64,000 nucleotides of DNA from Celeribacter baekdonensis B30 (GCF_000299875.1 NZ_AMRK01000006.1:124001-188000); one strand, 5' to 3'; shown: positions 16,830-26,442, numbered from the stretch's first letter. A program made the numbers and translations. Notes: generated by a model from the sequence alone, not told the origin.

Positions 16830-17888
16830 TCACTCGCCGCGTTTGACGCTTTTGACCTTTTTGGCTTGTTTCACCATTTTGGAGAACTTCCGCCCGCGCC
16901 CGCGCGCCTCGGAAATGCTTTCCGAATTGCGGCTGTCCTCTTCCATCAGCTTGCGCCAACGCTCGACCCGTGGCTCATCCAGTTCACCCGTTTCAATTGC
17001 CGCACGGATGGCACAGCCGGGTTCGGTGCGATGTTGGCAATCCGAAAATTTGCAGGTCATCGCCAGATCGGTGATGTCCTCAAACAGGGTGCCAATTCCC
17101 TCCATCGCATCGTGCAACGCCAATTCGCGCATCCCCGGCGTGTCGATCAACCAGCCGCCAGCGTGCATCCGGTGCATGGAGCGTGCCGTGGTGGTGTGGC
17201 GACCTTTGGCATCGTCTTCACGAATGTCGCCGACGTCCAAATCCTCGCCCGTCAGCCCACGCGCGATGGTGGATTTGCCCACCCCTGACGAGCCGACCAG
17301 CGCGAGGGTTTGCCCCGTGCCGCAGTAATGCTCCAAACGCGCGATGTCGGCGGGGTCTTTGGCGTTGATCGCCAAAACCTCGGCCTGATCGTAAATCGCC
17401 TTGGCTCGGTCCACATAGGCCTCGACCGGGATGTCTTCGGGTTTGTCGGCCTTGGTGATGACGATCACGGGCGTGGCTTCGGCTTCGATCGCAATGGCAA
17501 GATAGCGTTCGAGCCGCGCTTCGTTGAAGTCGGTGTTGCACGATGTGGTGATGAACAGCGTGTCGATATTGGCGGCGATCAGTTGCGCGGAGGCGGCAAC
17601 GCCTGCGGCGCGGCGCGAGATTAGCGTGCGCCGATCCAGCCGCCGGATGATGCGTTCGCCGTCCGAAAGGACAAAGTCACCCACCGCCATATCGGTGGCG
17701 ACATGATCTCCGGTCAGAGAAATGTCGAGCCGATCAAGCCCGGCGGAGAGCGCCACTACGGAGCGACGACGCACTTCGGACAGGCGCATGGGGGTGAGGG
17801 TTTCGAGTTCTTCGATGCTGAGTTGGCTGGTGAAAAACTGGCTCCAGCCGAGGGTTTTCAGGTCTGTAGATGTGGTGTCTTGGGTCAT
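16830..17888 (-). CDS. rsgA: Small ribosomal subunit biogenesis GTPase RsgA
   Basis: 352 residues from the ATG at 17888; the frame extends to 17945 without a ribosome site. The GTPase motifs come in the circularly permuted order of RsgA: G4 (VIVITKADKPED) first, then G1 (GSSGVGKSTIARGLTGE), then G3 (LIDTPGMRELALHD). The zinc-binding C-terminus is CKFSDCQHRTEPGC. The N-terminal OB-like part is LDISLTGDHVATDMAVGDFV. It checks 30S maturation in the cytoplasm. The start has only a weak ribosome site. Confidence 0.94.
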   Translation of the reverse strand: MTQDTTSTDLKTLGWSQFFTSQLSIEELETLTPMRLSEVRRRSVVALSAGLDRLDISLTGDHVATDMAVGDFVLSDGERIIRRLDRRTLISRRAAGVAASAQLIAANIDTLFITTSCNTDFNEARLERYLAIAIEAEATPVIVITKADKPEDIPVEAYVDRAKAIYDQAEVLAINAKDPADIARLEHYCGTGQTLALVGSSGVGKSTIARGLTGEDLDVGDIREDDAKGRHTTTARSMHRMHAGGWLIDTPGMRELALHDAMEGIGTLFEDITDLAMTCKFSDCQHRTEPGCAIRAAIETGELDEPRVERWRKLMEEDSRNSESISEARGRGRKFSKMVKQAKKVKSVKRGE

Positions 17889-18275
17889 TGGTCTGCCTTG
17901 CGTGACACAAAAAGGGCCTCGCGCCGGGTAGGGCGGCGAGGGCATTCGGTCTCGGGCAGTCCGAAAATGGGAAACGCCTTAAACGGCAACAGCCCGAGGG
18001 GTGCAAGACAAGACAATCATCAAATTCCTCCTCGGTTGGCGGTTGCGGGCCACGCTTTCAAAGCTGCGACCCGGTGGCGTTAGGTGAGAGGCTGGACAAC
18101 GACCCAAGCTGGACTCGTTACGGCTGCTTCCTTCCGGATCTGACCGGGTTGGCGAGGCGCTCGCCCGCGCCAACCTCTCAAGGGGTTACATAAGCGTCAC
18201 AGGGCGGATTCGCAAGAGGGCGGATGACCCTCGCCCTCTTGATGATGTTTTTACCCCTATGGGCATTCCGCCCAT
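17889..18275. other. Intergenic stretch holding only the SRP RNA
   Basis: 387 bases between the rsgA start and the ABC permease stop. The only feature I can support is the SRP RNA at 18085-18181. The rest (leader of rsgA, promoter region of the RNA) shows no ORF or strong repeat. Confidence 0.6.
18085..18181 (-). ncRNA. ffs: Signal recognition particle RNA, bacterial small type
   Basis: On the minus strand the conserved apical domain reads GGTCAGATCCGGAAGGAAGC followed by AGCC, the Ffh-binding core with the GGAA tetraloop. The outer arms pair: GAGAGGTTGG at the 5' end (18170-18179) with CCAGCCTCTC at the 3' end (18086-18095), one G-U pair. That gives an RNA of about 97 bases, the usual size. 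It joins Ffh to target membrane proteins. The exact ends are estimated from the terminal helix. Confidence 0.95.
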
Positions 18276-19040
18276 TCATCCCTGTGGGCGTTCCGCCCAA
18301 CCGGCAAAGATTTTCTCCAGCGCGACGACGATGTAATAAAGTACGATCCCCAAAAACGCCAAAGCGATCAGAACCGCGAACATCAGCGGGTAATCGGCGT
18401 TGATTTTGCCGCTATCAAACAGGTGGCCAAGGCCGCGCCCATGCGGTTCGACGATCTCCATCAGGTTGGTGCCGATAAAGGCCAGCGTGACCGACACTTT
18501 CAACGCGCCGAAAAATTCCGGTAGGGTTTTGGGCAAGGCGATCTTCCAGAAAATCGTCCATTTCGAGGCCCCGAGCGAGCGCAAGATGTCGCGATATTCC
18601 GGCTCCAAGGTGGACAGGCCGATGGAGACCGCCACGGAGATCGGAAAGAACGAAATCATGAAGGCGATGAGAATGGTGTTGAAATCATGCTGACCGATGA
18701 AAATCAGCGCGATCACCGGGACAACGGTGGCTTTGGGAATGGCGTTGAAGCCGACCAAAAGCGGGTAGAGCGCGTCGCGCATGGTGCGTGAAAAGCCCAT
18801 AACCATGCCGATCAAGGTGCCGAAAATAACCGCAACGATCAGCCCGACAACGGTGCGCCAGAGCGTTTGCCAACCGTAAATGAGGAACAGGTTCCAATAT
18901 TTCGCATAGGCGGGGATCAGATCCGAGGGCGAGGCCATTTTGTAATTTGGCCAGTGGTTGAACCAAACGATGAATTCCCAAAACGCCAGAAACGCGATGA
19001 TGGCGAACGTTGGCGTGGCGACTTTTTTCCAATGTTTCAT
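18276..19040 (-). CDS. ABC transporter permease (SsuC/ThiX/RibX type)
   Basis: 254 residues with about six membrane segments. The EAA loop that contacts the ATPase is seen as EYRDILRSLGASKWTIFWKI followed by ALPKTLPEFFGALKVS. It belongs to the BPD_transp_1 importers for nitrate, taurine, sulfonate and thiamine- or riboflavin-type substrates. Its start overlaps the ATPase stop (ATGA). It is the last gene of the unit whose first gene encodes the binding protein. Confidence 0.9.
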   Translation of the reverse strand: MKHWKKVATPTFAIIAFLAFWEFIVWFNHWPNYKMASPSDLIPAYAKYWNLFLIYGWQTLWRTVVGLIVAVIFGTLIGMVMGFSRTMRDALYPLLVGFNAIPKATVVPVIALIFIGQHDFNTILIAFMISFFPISVAVSIGLSTLEPEYRDILRSLGASKWTIFWKIALPKTLPEFFGALKVSVTLAFIGTNLMEIVEPHGRGLGHLFDSGKINADYPLMFAVLIALAFLGIVLYYIVVALEKIFAGWAERPQG

Positions 19041-19828
19041 TGTGCCACCACCTCTGCGCGACCCTGCGCCACTTCGATCTGATGGCGCAGCCGATGCAGA
19101 ATATCTGTGGCCTCCTGCGTGTAAATCACTTCCAAATCGGTGCGACCCGAAAGTTTTACATTTTCAACATGTTGGGTCGTTGCTGGTCGACCAGAGAGCA
19201 CAATGACCTCGTCGGCCAAATAGACGCTCTCGCGCAAATCGTGGGTGATCAACACACCGGTGAACGGTTCTTCGGCGCGCAGGCGGTGCATGGTTTGCCA
19301 CAGGTCTTCACGGGTAAAGGCATCAAGCGCGCCAAAGGGTTCGTCCATGATCAACACGTCGGGTTTGTGGACGATGGAGCGACACAGAGAGGCGCGTTGG
19401 CGCATCCCGCCGGAGAGTTCAGAGGGGCGTTTGTCCTCAAATCCATCAAGGCCAACGAGCGCCAAAAGATCGCGGGCGCGGTCTTGTTTTTGGCGTTTGC
19501 TCATGCTGTTGGGCACGATTTCGAGCGGCAGTAACACATTGTCCAAAATCGTGCGCCATTCCAAAAGCACCGGGTTTTGAAACGCCATGCCCACGGTCGA
19601 GCGCGGCGAGGTAACGCGTTCGCCATGCAGCCAAACCTCGCCCTCATCGGGTTTAATCAGCCCGGCGATCAGGCGTGTCAGCGTGGATTTGCCACAACCA
19701 GACGGGCCAACCACGGCGCAAAAATCGCCTTCCGGCACCGAAATGTTGAGGTTTTCGAGAACGGGCAGGGGGCCGTTTTCGGTTTTGTAGGCATGGGTCA
19801 CGCCTTTGATGTCTATGAGGTTTGTCAT
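19037..19828 (-). CDS. ABC transporter ATP-binding protein (NMT1/THI5-type importer)
   Basis: 263 residues. Walker A is VVGPSGCGKSTLTRLIAGL, the Q loop MAFQNPVLLEWRTILDNV, the signature LSGGMRQRASLCRSI, Walker B VLIMDEPFGALDAFTR and the switch histidine in VLITHDLRESVYLADEV. This is the SsuB/TauB/ThiZ style. It drives import through the permease encoded next to it. Between it and the binding-protein gene there is a hairpin with a U tract, which should lower ATPase expression relative to the binding protein. Confidence 0.93.
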   Translation of the reverse strand: MTNLIDIKGVTHAYKTENGPLPVLENLNISVPEGDFCAVVGPSGCGKSTLTRLIAGLIKPDEGEVWLHGERVTSPRSTVGMAFQNPVLLEWRTILDNVLLPLEIVPNSMSKRQKQDRARDLLALVGLDGFEDKRPSELSGGMRQRASLCRSIVHKPDVLIMDEPFGALDAFTREDLWQTMHRLRAEEPFTGVLITHDLRESVYLADEVIVLSGRPATTQHVENVKLSGRTDLEVIYTQEATDILHRLRHQIEVAQGRAEVVAQ

Positions 19829-19886
19829 CTGGCTCTCTGCCGTATCTGGGCCGTGTCTGGCTCCCGAATTCAGTCGGGTCTTGCCA

Positions 19887-19926
19887 TAAAAAGCGGGCGC
19901 GGCCTTTGAAAAGGTCCCGCACCCGC
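19887..19926 (-). terminator. Internal terminator/attenuator between binding-protein and ATPase genes
   Basis: On the minus strand GCGGGTGCGG...CCTTTT...AAGG...CCGCGCCCGC forms a long imperfect stem followed by TTTTT (19888-19892). It lies 19 bases after the binding-protein stop. Partial termination here would give an excess of periplasmic binding protein. Confidence 0.8.
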
Positions 19927-19944
19927 ATCATTCAGTTCAGGCGC

Positions 19945-20952
19945 TTATTTCAGCATCCGATCCGCCGCGGCGGGCAGATAGGCGTCGGTGAAATAGAGGC
20001 TCGCATCTGGTGCGGCCTTGAAGTCATAGACCATGCCGAGCTGCTCCAAAGAGCCTTCAAACCGCGCGTCGTCAATGCCACCAAAGCCGTTGGCCACAAC
20101 GTAATCGGTCAACACGTTGCCTTCGAGCGCAAGCTCCAAGCGGCGGGTTTCAAGATCGACATCAGAGGCCGGGTTGTATTTCACCATGTTTTCCACGGCG
20201 GCTTTCGGATCGACAACCGCGTCTTTCCAACCGGCGACAACCGCGCTCAAAAAGCCTTTGATCGCGTCGGGGTGTTCGGCGGCAAAGTCGGTGTTGACCA
20301 AAAGCACGTTGCCATAAAGGCTCACGCCAAAATCGCTCATCATAATGGTCGAAATGTCATCCTCAGGCACGCCAAGACGCACGAGGTTGAGGTAGGATGA
20401 AAAGTTAAAGCCGGTGACAGCATCGACTTTGCCTTCGGCCAACATCGGTTCACGGGTTGGGAAACCCACCGGCTCGACGGTGATTTTCGACATGTCGAGA
20501 TCGTTTTCGGCGGCAAAAATCGGGAACTGTGCCCATGCGCCATCGGGCGGCGGTGCGCCCAAAACGTGACCTTCAAGGTCTTTCGGTGCTTCAATACCCA
20601 AGGATTTGCGACCCACAACCGAAAACGCCGGGGCGTCATAGATCATCATAATTGCGGTGACGGGCGCGCCGGGGTTTTGATCGAGAAATTTCACCAGGCT
20701 GTTGATGTCGGCCATGCCAACGGGATAGGCGCCGGTGGCCACTTTCGGGATCGCGTCAAGCGAGCCCTGACCGGCAGAGATTTCCACCGACAGGTCCTGA
20801 TCGGCGAAATACCCGGCCTCGATCGCGGTGAAAAACGGGGCGGCGGGGCCTTCGAATTTCCAATCGAGCGCAAAAGGCAGCGCGGTTTCGGCATAGGCAG
20901 CGGTTGCGGTCAGCGCAAAGGCTGCCAGAGTTGTAATGGATTTATAGAACAT
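19945..20952 (-). CDS. ABC transporter substrate-binding protein (NMT1/THI5-like)
   Basis: 335 residues with a signal peptide (MFYKSITTLAAFALTATAAYA-E). The mature start, LPFALDWKFEGPAAPFFTAI then EAGYFADQDLSVEISAGQGS, is the pattern of NMT1-type proteins that bind thiamine precursors, riboflavin, taurine or similar compounds. VATGAYPVGMADINSLVKFL and ALAEGKVDAVTGF-like segments complete the two-lobed fold. The ligand cannot be read from the sequence. The ATG follows GAGGG. It heads the operon. Confidence 0.9.
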   Translation of the reverse strand: MFYKSITTLAAFALTATAAYAETALPFALDWKFEGPAAPFFTAIEAGYFADQDLSVEISAGQGSLDAIPKVATGAYPVGMADINSLVKFLDQNPGAPVTAIMMIYDAPAFSVVGRKSLGIEAPKDLEGHVLGAPPPDGAWAQFPIFAAENDLDMSKITVEPVGFPTREPMLAEGKVDAVTGFNFSSYLNLVRLGVPEDDISTIMMSDFGVSLYGNVLLVNTDFAAEHPDAIKGFLSAVVAGWKDAVVDPKAAVENMVKYNPASDVDLETRRLELALEGNVLTDYVVANGFGGIDDARFEGSLEQLGMVYDFKAAPDASLYFTDAYLPAAADRMLK

Positions 20953-21034
20953 GGATTTCCCTCGTGTCGTTCCAACTCAGTGTGGCGCAGAGGTATTTTT
21001 GCCGCGAGGGTAAGGTCCACAATGGTGTATACGA

Positions 21035-21066
21035 TTTATGCGCTGCGCAAAATCACAGCGCATAAA
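21035..21066. promoter_or_regulatory. Perfect 11-base inverted repeat upstream of the binding-protein gene
   Basis: TTTATGCGCTG (21035-21045) and CAGCGCATAAA (21056-21066) with a ten-base spacer, 83 bases upstream of the binding-protein start. There is no T tract after it on the minus strand. Spacing of about 21 bases centre to centre fits a dimeric regulator on one DNA face. It could also be an mRNA leader hairpin. Confidence 0.55.
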
Positions 21067-21188
21067 TTCACTTATGCTTAAATATTGCGCAAATATGGCG
21101 AATCTCGACGTCTGCATGACGTAAGGGCACTCAGAAGTGTGCGACTCGCTGGGGCGGGTCTAGGTGACCAAACCCACCCCCCTGATAT

Positions 21189-23165
21189 TCAAAGCGTGAT
21201 GCGGAATTGCGCAAAGCCATCATGGCCTTCCCCCGCGTCCTCAATTGTGAGCCCTTCGAGATCGGCCAAATGTTGACGTGCGGCGGGGCCGGTTTCGAAC
21301 AACACCGTGGTGTCACCCAAGGGGGCAAGTGACCAATTGTTGTCGGCGGCCGGATTGATCGTCCCTTGGTCCACGATATAGCGCACGATGATGTCGCGGT
21401 TGGTGTCCGGGCCTTCGAAAATCACGGTCGAGCCATCAGCGCCGGGGAAGGTGCCGCCACCGCCCGCGCGATAGTTGTTTGTGGCGACGATGAATTCCAT
21501 GTCTTTGGTCACCGGTGCGCCATTGTAAGTCAGATTGACGATGCGCGAGGCGTTCGGGTTCAAAACCTCGCCATTGGTGTCAAACCGCGACGGCTGCGAA
21601 ATGTCGATTTGGTAGGTCACGCCGTCGATGACATCGAAATTGTAGGAGGCAAAATCCGGGTTGAGCAAAAGCGCATCTTTCGCGCCTTTTTCGACCTGAT
21701 TGAACATGCCAGCGGAGCGCTCCAGCCAGCCTTTGAGTTGCGCGCCGTTGATCCGCACCGCGCGGATCGTGTTCGGGTAAAGGTAAAGATCGGCGACGTT
21801 TTTGATCGCCACATCGCCCACGGCCACATCGGTGTAATACTCAGCCCCGCCACGACCACCGGCCTTAAACGGTGCCGCAGCGGAGAGGATTGGCAGGCCG
21901 TCATGTTCGGTGCCTTTCATCATCTCGGCAATGTACCAAAGCTGGGCGTTGGAGACGATTTGCACCGACGGGTCATCGGCCACGAGGGCAAAATAGGAAT
22001 GTAGCGGCGCGTTGGTTTTGCCCACGGCGCGGCGCACATAGGCGAGCGTCTGTTCATGAACGTCCAGGATCGAGGCCAAAACCGGTTCGACACTTTCGAC
22101 CAAAGGCGATATCGAGCGGTCTTCGTTGCGCTGCGAGATCGGGCGAGTTTCGACCGAATTGGTCACCACGCGCCACGCAGTGCCATCTTTCTCCAACAGC
22201 AAATCCATGACACCCAGATGCGAACCCCAATAGCCGCCCATCACCGCCGGTTTGCCGTGGATCAGGCCCTTTTGCGCATCGACGGCCGCATAGCCATCAT
22301 AGGTCGCGGACGGGAAAACAAGGTGGGAATGCCCAGTCATCAGCGCGTCAATGCCGTCAATCTCGGCCAGAGGCACGGAGGCATTTTCCATCTTGTCACT
22401 GTGATCGGCAGAACCGATGCCAGAGTGGTTCAGTGCGATGATAATATCCGCGCCTTTTTCTTTCATTTCAGGCACATAGGCCCGGGCTGTTTCGACGATG
22501 TCGCGGGCCTCAACGGCGCCTTCAAGGTTCTTGCGGTCCCACATCATGATCTGCGGCGGGACAAACCCGATTAGGCCGATTTTGATGGTGTGGGTCTCGC
22601 CGGAGCCATCGGTCAGCTCGCGATCCAAAATCACATAGGGTGGCAAAAGCGTTTTATCGGCGCGTGGGTTGGCACCCATCTCGGAGACGACATTGGCGGA
22701 AATCACCGGATAATTGGCCCCGGCCAAAGCCTTCATCAAAAAGGGAATGCCGTAGTTGAATTCATGGTTGCCCAAAGTGGAGGCGTCAAAACCCACGGTG
22801 TTCATCGCGGTGATGACGGGGTGCATGTCACCCTCTTTCATCCCGCGCTCATAGGCGATGAAATCACCCATCGGATTGCCCTGAAGGAAATCGCCATTGT
22901 CCACCAGCATGGTATTGGTCGCCTCGGCACGCACGTTATTGATATGCGCGGCAGTGCGGGCAAGCCCGACTGTGTCGATCGGTTTGTCCGAGTAATAGTC
23001 ATATGGAAAGACATGCACATGCAGGTCGGTCGTTTCCATAATCCGCAAATGTGCTTGGTTTACGCCTGCACGCGCTGAAAAAGGGTGAAGAGCAATCAAG
23101 GCAGATCCTGCGATTGTACCGGACATAAAGCCGCGGCGATTCATATTTGTTTTCAAACGGCTCAT
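21189..23165 (-). CDS. cpdB: 2',3'-cyclic-nucleotide 2'-phosphodiesterase/3'-nucleotidase
   Basis: 658 residues from the ATG after AAGGAGG. It starts with a Tat-type signal ([20 protein letters not shown], cleavage near SARA). Metal-binding motifs of the calcineurin-like domain are [46 protein letters not shown] and [10 protein letters not shown]. The C-terminal 5'-nucleotidase domain includes [20 protein letters not shown] and [15 protein letters not shown]. In the periplasm it turns cyclic nucleotides into nucleosides plus phosphate. It may act after the secreted RNase T2 encoded at 12337. Confidence 0.95.
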   Translation of the reverse strand: MSRLKTNMNRRGFMSGTIAGSALIALHPFSARAGVNQAHLRIMETTDLHVHVFPYDYYSDKPIDTVGLARTAAHINNVRAEATNTMLVDNGDFLQGNPMGDFIAYERGMKEGDMHPVITAMNTVGFDASTLGNHEFNYGIPFLMKALAGANYPVISANVVSEMGANPRADKTLLPPYVILDRELTDGSGETHTIKIGLIGFVPPQIMMWDRKNLEGAVEARDIVETARAYVPEMKEKGADIIIALNHSGIGSADHSDKMENASVPLAEIDGIDALMTGHSHLVFPSATYDGYAAVDAQKGLIHGKPAVMGGYWGSHLGVMDLLLEKDGTAWRVVTNSVETRPISQRNEDRSISPLVESVEPVLASILDVHEQTLAYVRRAVGKTNAPLHSYFALVADDPSVQIVSNAQLWYIAEMMKGTEHDGLPILSAAAPFKAGGRGGAEYYTDVAVGDVAIKNVADLYLYPNTIRAVRINGAQLKGWLERSAGMFNQVEKGAKDALLLNPDFASYNFDVIDGVTYQIDISQPSRFDTNGEVLNPNASRIVNLTYNGAPVTKDMEFIVATNNYRAGGGGTFPGADGSTVIFEGPDTNRDIIVRYIVDQGTINPAADNNWSLAPLGDTTVLFETGPAARQHLADLEGLTIEDAGEGHDGFAQFRITL

Positions 23166-23402
23166 GATGCGCCTCCTTCTGACTAACGATGGCGCAAACA
23201 TTTACACGCCACAAGACACTGGTGTGACGGATACAAATTTATCAGCCCTATGACTTGAAACAAATCCTTTTGGGGGGCTTTTCAATCGAGCCAACAACCT
23301 TGAGTTGTATTTTCAACTATTGTCGCACAGATGCAACATAATCTTGTGTTTCCTGCAAAGAATGTGGAGTTGAAATACTGGCTGCGTATCAAAAACCAAC
23401 AT

Positions 23403-24362
23403 ATGGCTGAACGCATGAGAAAAGAATCTGTGGTTTTTGCAGCGGGAGCGCTGCGTCGTGAGGCCCATTTGCGACCTGATGCCAAGCGGCTTTGGGGGCA
23501 AGAAAACGCTTTGGTTATAACCTTTTGGCACAAAATGCCTTTGATGCGACGAACGGGCGGGCTTGCGTTTTGCACAACCGACCATGTCGCCTATGATCCC
23601 GGCAAACACCCCTGTCTATTCTTAGGCCTCTCGGACGAGAATGTGCCGATTTTTGCGGTCGATGTCGATCATTGGCAGGTCGCTGTGCCGACAGAAGAGG
23701 CGGCTTTGCCATGGTCAGGGGGCGCCGTTCCCTGTGCAGAAATCGAAGGGACGGAGTTTCGCGACCTGAGATCGCTGATGACGCTTTTGACTCCCTGGGA
23801 GGCAGAGATTGCGGCCACGGCGCGCGGCATTTTAGAATGGCATGGGCGGCACATGTTCTGTGCCAATTGCGGCGCGCCCACGGCGATGTCCGATGGCGGT
23901 TGGCGGCGCGATTGTGCGGCTTGTTCGGTGCAACATTTCCCACGCACTGACCCTGTGGTGATCATGTTGGTGACCCATGGAAATTCCGTGCTTTTGGGGC
24001 GCGATGCGGCCTGGCCCGAAGGAATGTATTCGCTTTTGGCCGGTTTCATGGAGCCGGGCGAGCCGATTGAGGCCGCCGTGCGGCGTGAGGTTTTGGAAGA
24101 AGCGGGGGTGGTCGTTGGCACGGTCGAGTATGTCGCCAGCCAGCCTTGGCCATTTCCGGCCTCTTTGATGATCGGCTGTCGCGCTGAGGCTTTGACAACT
24201 GAGATCACGCTGGACCCCAATGAGCTTGAGGATGCGCTTTGGCTGACGCGCGAAGAGCTTGCAAACGCGATGGCGGGTCTGTCTGGCAAAATTCGACCTG
24301 CCCGAAAGGGCGCATTGGCGCAATTTCTTCTGACCAAGTGGCTTGCGGACTGTTGGGAATAA
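23403..24362 (+). CDS. nudC: NAD(+) diphosphatase / NADH pyrophosphatase
   Basis: 319 residues from the ATG at 23403; the frame is open back to an ATG at 23331, but those 24 codons are AT-rich and lack a ribosome site. The zinc ribbon is CANCGAPTAM...CAAC near 160. The Nudix box is GFMEPGEPIEAAVRREVLEE then AGV. The SQPWPFPASLM motif that follows is diagnostic for NudC. It splits NAD(H) into NMN(H) and AMP and can remove NAD caps from RNA. It diverges from cpdB. Confidence 0.95.
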   Translation: MAERMRKESVVFAAGALRREAHLRPDAKRLWGQENALVITFWHKMPLMRRTGGLAFCTTDHVAYDPGKHPCLFLGLSDENVPIFAVDVDHWQVAVPTEEAALPWSGGAVPCAEIEGTEFRDLRSLMTLLTPWEAEIAATARGILEWHGRHMFCANCGAPTAMSDGGWRRDCAACSVQHFPRTDPVVIMLVTHGNSVLLGRDAAWPEGMYSLLAGFMEPGEPIEAAVRREVLEEAGVVVGTVEYVASQPWPFPASLMIGCRAEALTTEITLDPNELEDALWLTREELANAMAGLSGKIRPARKGALAQFLLTKWLADCWE

Positions 24363-24404
24363 CGGGATAACATGCCCTGGGGCACTGATCACAAGTGAGT
24401 TGGC

Positions 24405-24878
24405 ATGAAATTTTCGACCCGTCAGGACATTGAAGCACCGGCAGAGTTTGTGTTTGAGCGCTTCGCTGATTTTGAAGGCCTGGAGCGTCAGGCAATGCGG
24501 CGCGGCATTGATGTCAAGCGCAAATCGCCCAGTCAGCCGCGTGGAGTTGGCGCCGGATGGACGCTGAAAGTGCCGTTTCGGGGCAAACTGCGCGATTTGG
24601 CCGTTGAAATCCGCGACTATGATGCGCCCAATGGTTTGGTGGCCGATGCGAAATCCGGCGGGTTGGACATGATTTTGACCGCCGATCTTATGGCGCTGTC
24701 GCCGCACCGCACGCGCATGACACTTGGCTACGATGTGCAACCAAACACCTTGTCGGCTCGGATTTTGGTTCAGTCCGTGAAATTCGCCAAGAGCACATTG
24801 CAAAAGCGGTTCGAGACGCGGGTGTCAAAGTTTTGCGACCATTTATCGGATGAATACAAAGGCGCGCCCAGAAAATAA
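24405..24878 (+). CDS. SRPBCC family protein
   Basis: 157 residues. MKFSTRQDIEAPAEFVFERF then ADFEGLERQAMRRG is the first strand and helix of a START/SRPBCC fold. A central sheet follows (AGWTLKVPFRGKLRDLAVEI) and a long C-terminal helix (FAKSTLQKRFETRVSKFCDH). The fold forms a hydrophobic pocket; the ligand is unknown. It follows nudC by 42 bases and is probably transcribed with it. Confidence 0.8.
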   Translation: MKFSTRQDIEAPAEFVFERFADFEGLERQAMRRGIDVKRKSPSQPRGVGAGWTLKVPFRGKLRDLAVEIRDYDAPNGLVADAKSGGLDMILTADLMALSPHRTRMTLGYDVQPNTLSARILVQSVKFAKSTLQKRFETRVSKFCDHLSDEYKGAPRK

Positions 24879-24896
24879 TCGGGACGCGCCTAAAAA
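24860..24896. terminator. Bidirectional terminator between SRPBCC gene and pheA
   Basis: GGCGCG-CCC (24861-24869) pairs with GGG-A-CGCGCC (24881-24890), one bulged A. It is A-rich on its right flank and T-rich on the minus strand after the left arm. Its left arm overlaps the last codons of the SRPBCC gene. Confidence 0.75.
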
Positions 24897-24903
24897 TGTG
24901 TGT

Positions 24904-25734
24904 TTAGGTTCGACGCGGATCGGCCGGATAGACGCCTAAAATCTCAACCATTTCTGTGAAATAGCCCAATTCATCCAGGGCACGACGCACGTTCTCATCG
25001 TCGGGATGGCCTTCGATATCGGCATAAAACTGCGTCGCGGTGAACACCCCGTCGACCATGTAGCTTTCCAGCTTGGTCATGTTCACGCCATTGGTGGCAA
25101 AGCCCCCCATCGCTTTATAGAGCGCGGCGGGGAGGTTGCGGACGCGGAACATAAAGGCTGTGACCATTTTGTCTGCGCGGCGGGTATAATCGGCCTCGCG
25201 CGCCATGATCAAAAAGCGGGTGGTGTTGAGTTTGTGGTCCTCAATATGGCGTGCCAGCACATCGAGGCCGAAAATTTCACCGGCAAGTTCCGAGGCAAAA
25301 GCCCCGATCTGTGGATTGCCCTCTTCTTTCACGGAACGCGCAGCGGCGGCATTGTCGGACCAATTGACCGTGGTCAGGCCGTGGTCGCGCACAAAGCCGC
25401 GCGCCTGACCCAAAAGCACCGACATGGCGCGCACCAGTTTGATGTCGGAGGGGTTTGTGCCGGGCAGACCCAAAAGGTTCACATGCACCCGCACGAAGGT
25501 TTCATCAATGATGTGCAGACCTGATTCCGGTAAAAGATGATAGACGTCCTGCACACGACCGTAGGTCGAATTTTCAACCGCAATCATGCCCAGGTCAGCC
25601 GCCCCCGAGCGCACAGCTTCCATCGCATCCTCAAAAGTCGGGCAGGGCAGGGGCTCAAACTCGGGACGTGCTTCGCGACATGCCTGATGGGAATATGACC
25701 CCGGTTCTCCCTGAAATGCGATGCGTCTGGTCAT
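24904..25734 (-). CDS. pheA: Prephenate dehydratase
   Basis: 276 residues from the ATG at 25734 after AGGGGTCGAG. The catalytic domain (1-180) begins RIAFQGEPGSYSHQACREA and has AVENSTYGRV and LNTTRFLIMAR, with the essential TRF motif. The ACT domain follows (TAFMFRVRNLPAALYKAMGG, MTKLESYMVDG), which binds phenylalanine for feedback inhibition. It makes phenylpyruvate from prephenate. Unlike E. coli PheA there is no chorismate mutase domain. Confidence 0.95.
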   Translation of the reverse strand: MTRRIAFQGEPGSYSHQACREARPEFEPLPCPTFEDAMEAVRSGAADLGMIAVENSTYGRVQDVYHLLPESGLHIIDETFVRVHVNLLGLPGTNPSDIKLVRAMSVLLGQARGFVRDHGLTTVNWSDNAAAARSVKEEGNPQIGAFASELAGEIFGLDVLARHIEDHKLNTTRFLIMAREADYTRRADKMVTAFMFRVRNLPAALYKAMGGFATNGVNMTKLESYMVDGVFTATQFYADIEGHPDDENVRRALDELGYFTEMVEILGVYPADPRRT

Positions 25735-25856
25735 TCTCGACCCCTTTTGTCTCATAGTTTTGCGCTAACTTGCGTGGGTGACGGTCTTATACCTTGAAAT
25801 GCAGTAGGGGAAGCGGGTAGATAGCGCGCGACGAATGCATATAAACGGAACGCGAC

Positions 25857-26378
25857 ATGTTCAACACTATGACCATCACCAAGGTCGTCGGCGGCCTCTG
25901 CGGCACCTTCTTGATCTTCCTTTTCGCCAATTGGGCTGGGACTTCCATCTACTCGATGGGCGGCGCAGGTCATGAGGGCGAACACGCCCAAGCCTATGTG
26001 ATTGCCACGGGCGAAGAGGATGCGGCCCCGGCAGAAGAGGTGGTCCAAGTGAGCTTTGACGAGCTTCTGGCCTCTGCGGATGTTGCGAAAGGCGAAAAAG
26101 TCTTTTCCAAATGCAAAGCCTGCCACAAGGTGGACGGCACCAACGGCACCGGTCCGCATCTTGATGGCGTGTTTGAACGTGTGGTCGCAAGCGTCGATGG
26201 GTTTGCCTACTCCGACGGCATGATGGCTCATGGCGGCGCATGGACACCCGAGGCGCTCAACGAATTTCTGCTCAACCCGAAAGGCGTTGTTTCGGGCACA
26301 AAAATGTCTTTCGCAGGACTGCCGAAGATCGAAGATCGCGCCAATCTCGTGGCCTATCTTCAGTCGATCTCTGGCTGA
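25857..26378 (+). CDS. Membrane-anchored cytochrome c (CycM/c552 type)
   Basis: 173 residues. An uncleaved N-terminal membrane helix ([20 protein letters not shown]) is followed by an acidic, alanine-rich linker and a class I cytochrome c domain from about 75. The haem site is CKACH and the distal ligand is the Met of [10 protein letters not shown]. It resembles Paracoccus cytochrome c552, which carries electrons from the bc1 complex to aa3 oxidase. It diverges from pheA and ends at a strong terminator. Confidence 0.93.
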   Translation: MFNTMTITKVVGGLCGTFLIFLFANWAGTSIYSMGGAGHEGEHAQAYVIATGEEDAAPAEEVVQVSFDELLASADVAKGEKVFSKCKACHKVDGTNGTGPHLDGVFERVVASVDGFAYSDGMMAHGGAWTPEALNEFLLNPKGVVSGTKMSFAGLPKIEDRANLVAYLQSISG

Positions 26379-26407
26379 TCTCAACAGATCGCGCCTGATT
26401 GCATCAC

Positions 26408-26442
26408 AAACCCCCATTGGCCGCGTGCCAGTGGGGGTTTTC
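26408..26442 (+). terminator. Terminator of the cytochrome c gene
   Basis: AAACCCCCATTGG pairs with CCAGTGGGGGTTT (one T-G pair) around a seven-base loop, followed by TC-TT. It begins 30 bases after the stop codon. Confidence 0.9.

Noticed and set aside
23331-23402. Longer nudC start adding 24 residues
   Set aside because: The added stretch is AT-rich, lacks a ribosome site and looks like promoter DNA; not fully excluded.
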